Assembly: GCF_050586345.1 (NCBI RefSeq)
Contig: NZ_JBOCEF010000004.1
Location: 62,001-126,000 of the forward strand
Origin: JBOCEF01 sp050586345
GTDB taxonomy: Bacteria > Pseudomonadota > Alphaproteobacteria > Rhodobacterales > Rhodobacteraceae
Length of the DNA stretch: 64,000 nucleotides
Reading direction: 5' to 3'
A program made the position numbers and the translations under genes. The notes below the pieces were generated by a model, which saw only the letters and a list, made by a program, of their open reading frames with translations, did not search any database and was not told where the DNA came from. Of this stretch, positions 31,307 through 39,531 are shown one piece after another; position 1 is the stretch's first letter; each line of letters begins with the position of its first letter.

Positions 31307-32416
31307 ATGACCTCGGTCGATACCGCGGGGGCCCCGCGCGGGCTGGCGGCGGAGGACGGCGTTCTCGCCGCCTTCGCCCGCCGGTCCGAGGCGCTGGTCA
31401 TCCCGCTTTGCGCGCTGCTGGCGGGGCTGGCGGCGTTCTCGCTGTTCCTGCTGGCGCTGGGGAAATCCCCGGTGGATTTCTACGCGCTGGTCTACAAGGC
31501 GGGGTTCGGCACGGCGTTCAGCTGGCAGAACACGCTGAGCCGGGCGGCGCCGCTGCTGCTGGCCGCGCTCTGCGTCGCGCTGCCGGCGCGGCTGGGGCTG
31601 ACGGTGATCGGCGGCGAGGGCGCCATCGTGCTGGGCGGCGTGGCCGCGGGCGCGCTGGCCGGGCCGCTGGCCGGGGCGCCGGGGGCGGTGGGCATTCCGC
31701 TGATGATGATCGGCGCGGCGCTGGCCGGGGGCGCCTGGATCGGCGCCGTGGGCGCGCTGCGCCACTATCGCGGCGTGAACGAGACCATCGCGAGCCTGCT
31801 GATGGCCTATATCGCCATCGCCTTGATGAACCACCTGGTCGAGGGGCCGCTGCGCGACCCCGCGAGCCTCAACAAGCCCTCCACCGCGCCGCTGGCGGAT
31901 CAGCTGAAGATCGGCGCGCTGCCGGGGATGGACGTGCATTGGGGGCTGGCGGCGGGCGTGGTCGGCTGCGTGCTGGCCTGGGTTCTGATCGACCGGACCA
32001 CCTGGGGCTTCGCGGCGCGGGTCGCGGGCGGCAACGTGCGCGCGGCGCAGGTGCAGGGGCTGCCGGTGGGGCGGCTGATCGTCGGGTTCTGCGCGCTCGG
32101 GGGGGCTTTCGCGGGTCTTGCGGGGGCGTTCGAGGTGGCGGCGGTGCATGGCTCGGCCAATGGCTCGCTGGCCTCGGGCTATGGCTATACCGGCATCCTG
32201 ATCGCGTTCCTGGCGCGGCATAACCCGCTGGCGATCATCCCGGTGGCGATCCTGCTGGCGGGGTTCGAGGCCTCTTCCGGGCTGGTGCAGCGGCGCATGG
32301 ACCTGCCGGACGCGACGGTGCTGGTCCTGCAGGGCTTCGTCTTCGTGGCGATCCTGATCGCCGACACGGCTTACGGCCGCTTCAAGATCTTCGCGCCTGA
32401 ACGCTGGGGGAAATGA
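31307..32416 (+). CDS. BMP-associated ABC transporter permease 1
   Basis: The 369-residue product is a branched-chain-amino-acid/simple-sugar-type permease (BPD_transp_2) of the YufP group. It has about nine membrane helices with AAPLLLAALCVALPARLGLTVIGGEGAIVLGGVAAGALAGP, GAVGALRHYRGVNETIASLLMAYIAIALMNHL and GNVRAAQVQGLPVGRLIV (ATPase-contact loop). It forms a heterodimer with the next gene product, whose start overlaps as ATGA. Its gene starts 13 bases after the binding protein stop. Confidence 0.93.
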   Translation: MTSVDTAGAPRGLAAEDGVLAAFARRSEALVIPLCALLAGLAAFSLFLLALGKSPVDFYALVYKAGFGTAFSWQNTLSRAAPLLLAALCVALPARLGLTVIGGEGAIVLGGVAAGALAGPLAGAPGAVGIPLMMIGAALAGGAWIGAVGALRHYRGVNETIASLLMAYIAIALMNHLVEGPLRDPASLNKPSTAPLADQLKIGALPGMDVHWGLAAGVVGCVLAWVLIDRTTWGFAARVAGGNVRAAQVQGLPVGRLIVGFCALGGAFAGLAGAFEVAAVHGSANGSLASGYGYTGILIAFLARHNPLAIIPVAILLAGFEASSGLVQRRMDLPDATVLVLQGFVFVAILIADTAYGRFKIFAPERWGK

Positions 32417-33351
32417 TGGAAAGCGAACTCGGCCAGGACCTGGGCCTCTGGGCCATTCCCATCGCCATCCTCGGCGGCGCGATCCGGGTGTCGACGCCGT
32501 TCCTGTTCGTGTCATTGGGCGAGGTGCTGACGGAACGCTCGGGGCGGATCAATCTGGGCCTCGAGGGCACGCTGGTGTTCGGCGCCATGGCCGGCTACGC
32601 GCTGGCGGTGGAGACCGGGTCTCCGTGGCTCGGCGTGCTGGCTGCGGCGATCGCCGGATCACTGTTCGGGCTGCTGCACGGGGCGATCTGTTCGATCCCC
32701 AAGGTCAACGACATCGCCATCGGCATCGCGCTGATGCTGCTGGGGATGGGCTTGGCGTTCTTCTTCGGCAAACCGTACATCCAGCCGGTGGCGCCGGATC
32801 TTCCGGCGATTCCGCTGGGTTGGTGGTCCGAGCTGCCGCAGGTGCAGGCGGCGCTGCGGGTCAACGTGCTGTTCCTTGTCGGCGCCGCGCTGGCGGCGGC
32901 GCTGTGGTGGATGTTCCGCAGCACGAGGGTGGGCCTGACCATCCGGGTGGCGGGCGATTCCACCGACGCGGCCCGCGCCATGGGCCTGCGCCCGGCCGTG
33001 ATCCGCACGCTGGCCACCGCCGCGGGCGGGGCCTTCGCCGGGGTCGGGGGGGCGTACCTGTCGCTCTACTACCCCGGCTCGTGGAACGAGGGCATCTCCT
33101 CCGGCCAGGGCCTGATGGCCGTCGCCCTCGTGATCTTCGCCCGCTGGAACCCCATCGCCTGCTTCGGCGCGGCGATCCTGTTCGGCGGCGCCGGGGCGCT
33201 CGGCCCCGCGCTGCAATCGGTGGGCGTGTCCGAGGGCTACTACCTGTTTTACGCCGCGCCCTACGTGCTGACGCTGGGCGTGCTGATCGCAACCTCCTCG
33301 CCGACCCGCGCCATGACCGGCGCGCCGGGCGAGCTTTCCATCACCAAGTGA
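32413..33351 (+). CDS. BMP-associated ABC transporter permease 2
   Basis: The 312-residue product is the second BPD_transp_2 permease (YufQ group), with FLFVSLGEVLTERSGRINLGLEGTLVFGAMAGYALA, SIPKVNDIAIGIALMLLGMGLAFFFGKPYIQ and DSTDAARAMGLRPAVIRTLATAAGGAFAGVGGAYLSLYYPGSW, all typical. It starts at an ATGA overlap with permease 1. The ATPase of this transporter is encoded three genes further on (35082). Confidence 0.93.
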   Translation: MMESELGQDLGLWAIPIAILGGAIRVSTPFLFVSLGEVLTERSGRINLGLEGTLVFGAMAGYALAVETGSPWLGVLAAAIAGSLFGLLHGAICSIPKVNDIAIGIALMLLGMGLAFFFGKPYIQPVAPDLPAIPLGWWSELPQVQAALRVNVLFLVGAALAAALWWMFRSTRVGLTIRVAGDSTDAARAMGLRPAVIRTLATAAGGAFAGVGGAYLSLYYPGSWNEGISSGQGLMAVALVIFARWNPIACFGAAILFGGAGALGPALQSVGVSEGYYLFYAAPYVLTLGVLIATSSPTRAMTGAPGELSITK

Positions 33352-33376
33352 GCCATCTGATGAACGGAGTGATCCA

Positions 33377-34393
33377 ATGAACGGTTTGGGCGGTCTCAAC
33401 AAATCCGAAAACGGCGTGGTGATCGGCTGCGTGCAGCTGCAGCTTCCCGACGTGAAGACCAAGGCCGACCTCGCGGCGCAGACGGCGCGGATCGTGGAGC
33501 TGGTCGGCAAGGCGCGCCGCAATCTCGGGACGATGGACCTGGTGGTCTTCCCCGAATACGCGCTGCACGGGCTGTCGATGGACACCAACCCCGAGATCAT
33601 GTGCACGCTGGACGGCCCCGAGGTCGCGGCCTTCAAGCAGGCCTGCGTGGACAACAGGATCTGGGGCTGTTTCAGCATCATGGAGCTGAACCCCGGCGGG
33701 ATGCCCTATAACTCGGGCCTGATCATCGACGATGCGGGGGAGATCCAGCTCTATTACCGCAAGATGCACCCCTGGGTGCCGGTGGAGCCGTGGGAGCCGG
33801 GCGACCAGGGCATCCCCGTCTGCGACGGCCCGAACGGCTGCAAGCTGGGGCTGATCATCTGCCATGACGGCATGTTCCCCGAAATGGCGCGCGAGGCGGC
33901 CTACAAGGGCGCCGAGATCATGATCCGCACCGCGGGCTACACCGCGCCGATCCGGCAGAGCTGGCAGTTCACCAACCAGTCCAACAGCTTCTGCAACCTG
34001 ATGGTCACGGCGAACGTGTGCATGTGCGGCTCGGACGGCACCTTCGATTCGATGGGCGAGGGGATGATCGTCAATTTCGACGGCACGATCATCGCGCACG
34101 GAACCTCGGGCCGGGTCGACGAGATCATCACCGCCGAGGTCCGCCCCGACCTGGTGCGCGAGGCGCGGGCCAACTGGGGCGTGGAGAACAACCCCTACCA
34201 GTTCGGCCACCGCGGCTATGTCGCCGTGAAGGGCGGCGCGCAGGACTGCCCCTATACCTACATGACCGACCTCGCCGCCGGGAAATACCGCCTGCCCTGG
34301 GAGGATACGGTCAAGATCACCGACGGCACGGGCGAGGGCTTCCCGGCCCCCACGCGCCTGTTCGGCGAGAAATCGCAGGAGGCGGCGGAATGA
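33377..34393 (+). CDS. Nitrilase-superfamily aliphatic amidase/formamidase (AmiF-like)
   Basis: The 338-residue product closely follows the AmiF formamidase/AmiE amidase branch of the carbon-nitrogen hydrolases. The Glu-Lys-Cys triad is Glu60 in VVFPEYALHG, Lys129 in YYRKMHPW and Cys162 in IICHDGMFPE. Family blocks REAAYKGAEIMIR, NFDGTIIAHG and NNPYQFGHRGYVAVKGGAQD match AmiF. It hydrolyses a small amide, releasing ammonia; formamide is the family substrate, but in this operon a carboxylated urea derivative is possible. Its stop overlaps the biuret hydrolase start as ATGA. Confidence 0.9.
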   Translation: MNGLGGLNKSENGVVIGCVQLQLPDVKTKADLAAQTARIVELVGKARRNLGTMDLVVFPEYALHGLSMDTNPEIMCTLDGPEVAAFKQACVDNRIWGCFSIMELNPGGMPYNSGLIIDDAGEIQLYYRKMHPWVPVEPWEPGDQGIPVCDGPNGCKLGLIICHDGMFPEMAREAAYKGAEIMIRTAGYTAPIRQSWQFTNQSNSFCNLMVTANVCMCGSDGTFDSMGEGMIVNFDGTIIAHGTSGRVDEIITAEVRPDLVREARANWGVENNPYQFGHRGYVAVKGGAQDCPYTYMTDLAAGKYRLPWEDTVKITDGTGEGFPAPTRLFGEKSQEAAE

Positions 34394-35085
34394 CCACCCT
34401 GCCCTCCAATCCCTATCCCTGGCCCTGGAACGGCGACCTGCGCCCGGAAAACACCGCGCTGATCGTCATCGACATGCAGACGGATTTTTGCGGCAAGGGC
34501 GGCTACGTGGACGCGATGGGCTATGACCTGAGCCTCACCCGCGCGCCGATCGAGCCGATCAAGGCCACGCTGGCCGCCATGCGCGCCTGGGGCGCCACGA
34601 TCATCCACACCCGCGAGGGCCACCGCCCGGACCTGTCGGACCTGCCCGCCAACAAGCGCTGGCGGTCCCGCCAGATCGGCGCGGGGATCGGCGACCCCGG
34701 CCCCTGCGGCAAGATCCTGGTGCGTGGCGAGCCCGGCTGGGACATCATCGAGGAGCTTTATCCCGAGCCCGGCGAGATCATCATCGACAAGCCCGGCAAG
34801 GGCAGCTTCTGCGCCACGGACCTCGAGATGATCCTGCGCACGAAGGGGATCGAGAACCTGGCCATCTGCGGCATCACCACGGATGTGTGCGTGTCGACCA
34901 CGATGCGCGAGGCGAATGACCGCGGCTTCGAATGCGTGGTGCTGGAGGATTGCTGCGGGGCGACCGACAAGGGCAACCACGACGCGGCGCTGAAGATGGT
35001 GACCATGCAAGGGGGCGTGTTCGGCGCCGTGGGCGACAGCGCCATGCTGATCGCCGCGGTCTCGGCCGCCGAGGCGGCGGAATGA
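34390..35085 (+). CDS. biuH: Biuret amidohydrolase BiuH
   Basis: The 231-residue isochorismatase-like hydrolase matches the biuret hydrolase of Rhizobium, as I recall that sequence: PYPWPWNGDLRPENTALIVIDMQTDFCGKGGYVDAMGYDLSL and DLPANKRWRSRQIGAGIGDPGPCGKIL. The catalytic triad is Asp28, Lys134 and Cys167, and Gln207 matches the substrate-contact Gln of the known enzyme, all at a constant offset of 8. It converts biuret to allophanate, which AtzF (21983-23788) then hydrolyses. It is coupled by ATGA overlaps to the amidase before and the ATPase after. Confidence 0.92.
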   Translation: MTTLPSNPYPWPWNGDLRPENTALIVIDMQTDFCGKGGYVDAMGYDLSLTRAPIEPIKATLAAMRAWGATIIHTREGHRPDLSDLPANKRWRSRQIGAGIGDPGPCGKILVRGEPGWDIIEELYPEPGEIIIDKPGKGSFCATDLEMILRTKGIENLAICGITTDVCVSTTMREANDRGFECVVLEDCCGATDKGNHDAALKMVTMQGGVFGAVGDSAMLIAAVSAAEAAE

Positions 35086-36605
35086 AGGGCGCCCTGCCCA
35101 CCGGCGCGCTGGGGGTCGAAACCGCGGGCATGACCATGCGGTTCGGCGGCTTCACCGCCCTCGACGACGTGTCGATCATGGTGCGCCCCGGCAGCTTCCA
35201 CGCCCTGCTGGGCGAGAACGGGGCCGGGAAATCGACCCTCGTGAAATGCATGATGGGCTTTTATCACGCGACCGAGGGCGACCTTCTGGTCGGCGGGAAG
35301 GAGGCGCATGTGCCGGACCCGCGGGCGGCCCATGCGCTCGGCCTCGGGATGGTCTACCAGCATTTCACCCTGGTCCCGTCGCTGACCGCGGCCGAGAACC
35401 TGGTGATCAGCCGCGAGGATGCGCCGAAGGTCATCGACTGGCGCCGCGAACGGGCCGCGCTGGCCGAATTCATGGCCCGGATGCCCTTCGCCGTGCCGCT
35501 GGATCGCCCCGTGGCGCAGCTGGCGGCGGGCGAGAAGCAGAAGCTCGAGATCCTCAAGCAGCTCTATCTTGGCCGCCGGTTCCTGATCCTGGACGAGCCG
35601 ACCTCGGTGCTGACCCCGGACGAGGCGGACGAGGTGCTGGGCCATGTCTCGGCGCTGTGCAAGGCGGGGCGGATCACGGTGCTGATGATCACCCACAAGT
35701 TCCGCGAGGTGACGGCCTATGCCGACGACGTCTCGGTCCTGCGGCGGGGGAAGCTGGCCGGGACCGGGCGGGTCGCGGAGCTGTCCCACGAGGACATGGC
35801 GCGGATGATGATGGGGGACGCGGAGCTCGCCGCCCCTGCCCCCCGCAGCGGCGTGCCCGGCCCCGCGGTGCTGTCCCTGTCCGGGGCGCGGGCGCGGGAT
35901 CGCTCGGGCCTCAAGGACATTTCCATCGACGCGCTGGAGGTGAAGGCGGGGGAGATCGTCGGCATCGCGGGGATCTCCGGCAACGGGCAGATGGAGTTGA
36001 TGGAGATGCTCACCGGTCAGCGCCCGCTGGAGACCGGGGAGATGCGGGTGAAGGGCGCGCCCTACGGGGCGAAGCGGGCCGAGGCGCGGGACCTGAAGGT
36101 CCGCTACCTGCCTGAAGAGCCTTTGAAAAACGCCTGCGCCCCGAAGATGAGCGTGACCGAGAACATCGCCTTCCGCAGCTTCGATCTGAACGGCGCCGGG
36201 ACCCGGTTCTGGCTGTCGGGGCGGGAGATGCGCGGCAAGGCGGCGGAGCTGGTGGCCGCGTTCAAGGTGAAGACGGCCAGCCTCTCCACCCCCATCGCGG
36301 CGCTGTCGGGGGGCAATGTCCAGCGCGCGGTGCTGGCGCGGGAGCTGACGGGGGACGTGGACCTGCTGGTGGTCTCGAACCCCTGTTTCGGGCTGGATTT
36401 CACCGCGGTGGCCGAGATCCGGGCGCGGATCATGGCGGCGCGCAATGACGGGGCGGCGGTGCTGCTGATGTCGGAAGACCTCGACGAGATCATGGAGCTG
36501 GCCGACCGGGTGCTGGTGATGTCCGAGGGGCGGATCGTGCACGAGGCCGCCGCGGCGGAGACCGACCGGGCCGAGATCGGGCGGCACATGGGGGGTCACG
36601 CGTGA
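35082..36605 (+). CDS. BMP-associated ABC transporter ATPase (two ABC domains)
   Basis: The 507-residue product has two sugar-type ABC domains, as in YufO/RbsA. The first is intact, with LLGENGAGKSTLVKCMMGFY (Walker A), LAAGEKQKLEILKQLYLG and FLILDEPTSVLTPDEADEV. The second has a degenerate Walker A region (IAGISGNGQMELMEMLTG), LSGGNVQRAVLAREL and LLVVSNPCFGLDFTAV in place of a standard Walker B, normal for this family. It energises the permeases at 31307-33351. Its gene overlaps both hydrolase genes around it. Confidence 0.93.
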   Translation: MKGALPTGALGVETAGMTMRFGGFTALDDVSIMVRPGSFHALLGENGAGKSTLVKCMMGFYHATEGDLLVGGKEAHVPDPRAAHALGLGMVYQHFTLVPSLTAAENLVISREDAPKVIDWRRERAALAEFMARMPFAVPLDRPVAQLAAGEKQKLEILKQLYLGRRFLILDEPTSVLTPDEADEVLGHVSALCKAGRITVLMITHKFREVTAYADDVSVLRRGKLAGTGRVAELSHEDMARMMMGDAELAAPAPRSGVPGPAVLSLSGARARDRSGLKDISIDALEVKAGEIVGIAGISGNGQMELMEMLTGQRPLETGEMRVKGAPYGAKRAEARDLKVRYLPEEPLKNACAPKMSVTENIAFRSFDLNGAGTRFWLSGREMRGKAAELVAAFKVKTASLSTPIAALSGGNVQRAVLARELTGDVDLLVVSNPCFGLDFTAVAEIRARIMAARNDGAAVLLMSEDLDEIMELADRVLVMSEGRIVHEAAAAETDRAEIGRHMGGHA

Positions 36606-37282
36606 TGGCGCCCTCGCGGGAAATCCCCGGCGCTCTCCCGTTCGCCTTTCCCTTCGATCCGGCGCGCATGGCGGTCATCGTCATCGACATGCAGCGCGAT
36701 TTCATCGAGCCGGGCGGCTTCGGCGAGACGCTGGGCAACGACGTCTCGCTGCTGCAGGCCGCCGTGGCCCCCTGCGCCCGGCTGCTGGCGGCGGCGCGCA
36801 GGGCGGGGCTGCCGGTGATCCACACCCGCGAATGCCACCGCCCGGACCTGTCGGACCTGCCCTCGGCCAAGCGGGATCGCGGGGCGCCCGCCCTTCGGAT
36901 CGGCGATCCCGGGCCGATGGGGCGCATCCTGGTGGCGGGGGAACCGGGGGCCGAGATCATCCCCGCCCTCGCCCCCCTGCCCGGCGAGACGGTGATCGAC
37001 AAGCCGGGCAAGGGCGCGTTCTACGGCACGGACCTGGCGGGGGTGCTGGATGCGCTCGGCATCCGGTTCCTCGTGTTCGCGGGGGTCACGACCGAGGTCT
37101 GCGTGCAGACCACGATGCGCGAGGCGAATGACCGCGGCTTCGACTGCGTGCTGATCGAGGACGCGACCGAAAGCTATTTCCCCGAGTTCAAGGCCGCCGC
37201 GCTGGCGATGATCCGCGCCCAGGGCGGGATCGTCGGCTGGACGGCGACGGCGGCGCAGTTCGAGGAGGCCCTCGATGGCTGA
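36605..37282 (+). CDS. Second BiuH-like isochorismatase-family hydrolase (possible triuret or biuret hydrolase)
   Basis: The 225-residue product is a paralogue of BiuH with the same triad: Asp28 (VIVIDMQRDF), Lys133 (VIDKPGKGAF) and Cys166 (VTTEVCVQTT), plus Gln206. It shares HTRE-x-HRPDLSDLP and RIGDPGPMGRIL, but has its own N-terminus (FAFPFDPARMAV) and the stretch EDATESYFPEFKAAALAMIRAQGG. Triuret hydrolases belong to this family, so a triuret-biuret-allophanate series is attractive; ordinary biuret or another ureide is the alternative. A GTG at 36602 is another possible start. The ATG overlaps the ATPase stop as TGATG. Confidence 0.82.
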   Translation: MAPSREIPGALPFAFPFDPARMAVIVIDMQRDFIEPGGFGETLGNDVSLLQAAVAPCARLLAAARRAGLPVIHTRECHRPDLSDLPSAKRDRGAPALRIGDPGPMGRILVAGEPGAEIIPALAPLPGETVIDKPGKGAFYGTDLAGVLDALGIRFLVFAGVTTEVCVQTTMREANDRGFDCVLIEDATESYFPEFKAAALAMIRAQGGIVGWTATAAQFEEALDG

Positions 37283-37658
37283 TCCCGAAACCGACGCGCC
37301 CGCCGCCGCCGGACCCGGCGGGGCGGAGACCGCGCCGCTGGCGCTTCCCGCCCTCCTGGCCGGGGGCTGGGACGCCCTGCCGTTCGAGCCGTTCAAGCCG
37401 GGGATCGAGATCCACCGCATCCGCGCCGCCGACCCCGCCGTGGCGCTCTTGCGCTACGCGCCCGGCGCGGCGGCGCCGAAGCATGTGCACGAGGGGCTGG
37501 AGACGATCCTGGTGCTCTCGGGCGCCCAGTCGGATGAGAACGGGACCTATGAGACCGGGGCGCTGGTGCTGAACCCCGCCGGGACGGTGCATTCGGTGTG
37601 GTCCGACCCGGGCTGCGTGGTGCTGATACAGTGGGAGAAGCCGGTGCGGTTTCTCTGA
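37275..37658 (+). CDS. Cupin-domain protein
   Basis: The 127-residue product is a single cupin barrel with the metal motifs partly kept: APKHVHEGLETILVLSGAQSDENGTYETGALVLNPAGTVHSVWSDPGCVVL. It has His-x-His spacing in KHVHEG, Glu in LETI and a second-motif His in TVHS. Such ChrR-like cupins act as small sensors or as isomerases and dioxygenases. It overlaps the preceding hydrolase gene by 8 bases and closes the operon; its role there is unknown. A hairpin without T-tract (37751-37770) follows in the convergent gap. Confidence 0.85.
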   Translation: MADPETDAPAAAGPGGAETAPLALPALLAGGWDALPFEPFKPGIEIHRIRAADPAVALLRYAPGAAAPKHVHEGLETILVLSGAQSDENGTYETGALVLNPAGTVHSVWSDPGCVVLIQWEKPVRFL

Positions 37659-37770
37659 TCGCGGGCCGGGCGCCCGCCACGCCCCGCGTGGCGCGGGCGG
37701 AGGAGCGGGGGCCCTGGCCCCCCGACGACGGCCGCCCCCCCGCGCAGACTGGCGGGCGAAGGCGCCCGCC

Positions 37771-38652
37771 CTACCCGTCCTGCGCCGCCTCGGCCGCCGC
37801 CGCCAGCGCCGCGGCGACGTCGCGAAGCTGCGCGCCGTGGCGGTCCACCGCCTCCGGCCCCGTCATCGCCCGGCGGATCCAGATCATCGACACGCAGCCC
37901 AGCACCCCGCGGGGCGAGAGGACCGGCGCGGCGATGGAGGCCGTCTGCGGCCGGAACTCGCCCGCGTCGCGCAGCGCGAGGCCCCGCGCCCGCGTGTCCG
38001 CCAGCAGCCGCGACAGCCAGGCCGGGTCCAGGAACGGCGCGTCCGCCGGGTCGCCCAGCCGCCGCAGGTGCGCGAGGATCGCCTCCCGCTCGGCCGCGTC
38101 GCAGAACGCGAGATAGGCCCGCCCGGCCGAGGTGCGCAGCATCGGCAGGCGGTAGCCGCTCATCGCCCGGTCGATGGAGAGGGGCGAGCGGCCATGGGTC
38201 GTCTCCTGCACCACCATCGCCGCGTCGTCATAGACCGTGAGGTCGAGCGGCCAGACCAGCCGCGCGCCCCACTGGGCGAAGACCGGCCCGGCGGATTGCA
38301 GCAGCGCGCCGTCGCGGGCGAACCCGTCGCCGAGCGCGGCGGCGCGGCGGGTGACGCGGACTTCCGCCCCGGTGGCGGAGCGGGCGAGGTAGCCCTCCTC
38401 CTCCAGCGTATCCACCAGCCGGTGGACGGTGGGCCGCGGCAGGCCCAGCGCGCGGGCGATGTCGGCGGGCCGGGCGGCCCCGGCGCCGTTGACATGGCGC
38501 AGCACCGCGAGGCCGCGGGTCAGCGCCCGGACCGAGCCGGGTTTGCGGGATGCGGAGGCGGGCGCAGGGGTGTGGACGGGGGCCGCGTCGTCCGGCCCCG
38601 GCCCCTGTCCCATCGCCGCGGCGATCCCGGGGGCGTCCTTCGCCCCGCTCAT
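37771..38652 (-). CDS. IclR-family regulator of the aromatic meta-cleavage operon
   Basis: The 293-residue product has a linker of about 35 residues, a winged helix (VRALTRGLAVLRHVNGAGAARPADIARALGLPRPTVHRLVDTLEEEGYL) and the IclR effector domain (SGYRLPMLRTSAGRAYLAFCDAAEREAIL, LRDAGEFRPQTASIAAPVLSPRGVLGCVSMIWIRRAM). It is the last gene of the operon extradiol dioxygenase, flavin hydroxylase, FAH hydrolase, regulator. MhpR- and HpaR-like IclR proteins control such pathways. The gene is 35 bases after the FAH gene. Confidence 0.92.
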   Translation of the reverse strand: MSGAKDAPGIAAAMGQGPGPDDAAPVHTPAPASASRKPGSVRALTRGLAVLRHVNGAGAARPADIARALGLPRPTVHRLVDTLEEEGYLARSATGAEVRVTRRAAALGDGFARDGALLQSAGPVFAQWGARLVWPLDLTVYDDAAMVVQETTHGRSPLSIDRAMSGYRLPMLRTSAGRAYLAFCDAAEREAILAHLRRLGDPADAPFLDPAWLSRLLADTRARGLALRDAGEFRPQTASIAAPVLSPRGVLGCVSMIWIRRAMTGPEAVDRHGAQLRDVAAALAAAAEAAQDG

Positions 38653-38687
38653 GCGCGTTCCATGCTCATATGCGCAGTCTGGCGCAT

Positions 38688-39530
38688 TCAGGCCTCGTCC
38701 ACCACAGGGTTCCTGAGCACGCCGATGCCGGAAATCTCCACCTCGGCCACGTCCCCGGCCTTCATCCACAGCGGCGGATTGCGCTTGGCGCCGACGCCGC
38801 CGGGGGTGCCGGCCACGATCACGTCGCCGGGCAGAAGCGGCAGGATGGTCGAGCAATAGGAGATCAGCCGCGGGACCGAGGCGATCATCAGCGACACGTC
38901 CGCGTCCTGCACCACCTCGCCGTTGATCCGCGTGGACAGGTGCAGGGCGGCGGGATCGGGGATCTCGTCCGCCGTCACCATCCAGGGGCCGAAGCCGCCG
39001 GTCCCGGCGAAGGTCTTGCCCGGCAGGAACTGGTGGGTGTGCCGCTGCCAGTCGCGGATCGAGCCGTCATTGTAGCAGGCGTAGCCCGCCACGTGGCCCA
39101 GCGCGTCGGCCTCGGCGATGCGGCGGCCGCCCTTGCCGATGATCACCGCCAGCTCGCCCTCGTAGTCGAATTTCTCGGATTCCGGCGGGCGGACCAGCGG
39201 CGCGCCATGGCCGACCTGGGAGCCTGCGAAGCGGGCGAAGAGGACGGGGTTCGGCGTCTCCTCGCGCCCCGTCTCCTGGATGTGGTCGTGATAGTTGAGG
39301 CCGACGCAGATGATCTTGTCCGGGTCGGGGATCACCGGCAGGTGCGCGGCGGCGTCGAAGGCGAGGTCGGGGGTTTGTGCGGCCAGCGCGGCGGCGGCGG
39401 ACATGTCGCCGGCCTCGAGGAACGCGCGCAGGGTCTTCTGCGGCAGGCGGGCGGAGGCGTCGACGATGCCGCCGTCGGTCACGAGACCCCAGGCGGCGCG
39501 GCCCTGGTGGGCGAAGGAGCAGAGCTTCAT
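38688..39530 (-). CDS. Fumarylacetoacetate hydrolase-family protein
   Basis: The 280-residue product is an FAH-fold metal-dependent hydrolase/decarboxylase with DPDKIICVGLNYHDHIQETG, KFDYEGELAVIIGK (metal-binding Glu residues), YACYNDGSIRDWQ (metal Asp) and PLLPGDVIVAGTPGGVGAKR. In a meta-cleavage operon it would act on the ring-fission product, as a hydrolase of the acylpyruvate type or as an enol isomerase. It lies one base after the hydroxylase stop. The exact substrate cannot be set from sequence. Confidence 0.9.
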   Translation of the reverse strand: MKLCSFAHQGRAAWGLVTDGGIVDASARLPQKTLRAFLEAGDMSAAAALAAQTPDLAFDAAAHLPVIPDPDKIICVGLNYHDHIQETGREETPNPVLFARFAGSQVGHGAPLVRPPESEKFDYEGELAVIIGKGGRRIAEADALGHVAGYACYNDGSIRDWQRHTHQFLPGKTFAGTGGFGPWMVTADEIPDPAALHLSTRINGEVVQDADVSLMIASVPRLISYCSTILPLLPGDVIVAGTPGGVGAKRNPPLWMKAGDVAEVEISGIGVLRNPVVDEA

Positions 39531-39531
39531 G

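Noticed and set aside
34758..36599. 613-codon minus-strand frame antisense to the BMP ATPase
   Set aside because: Shadow of a well-conserved ABC ATPase; His/Arg-rich with no domain.
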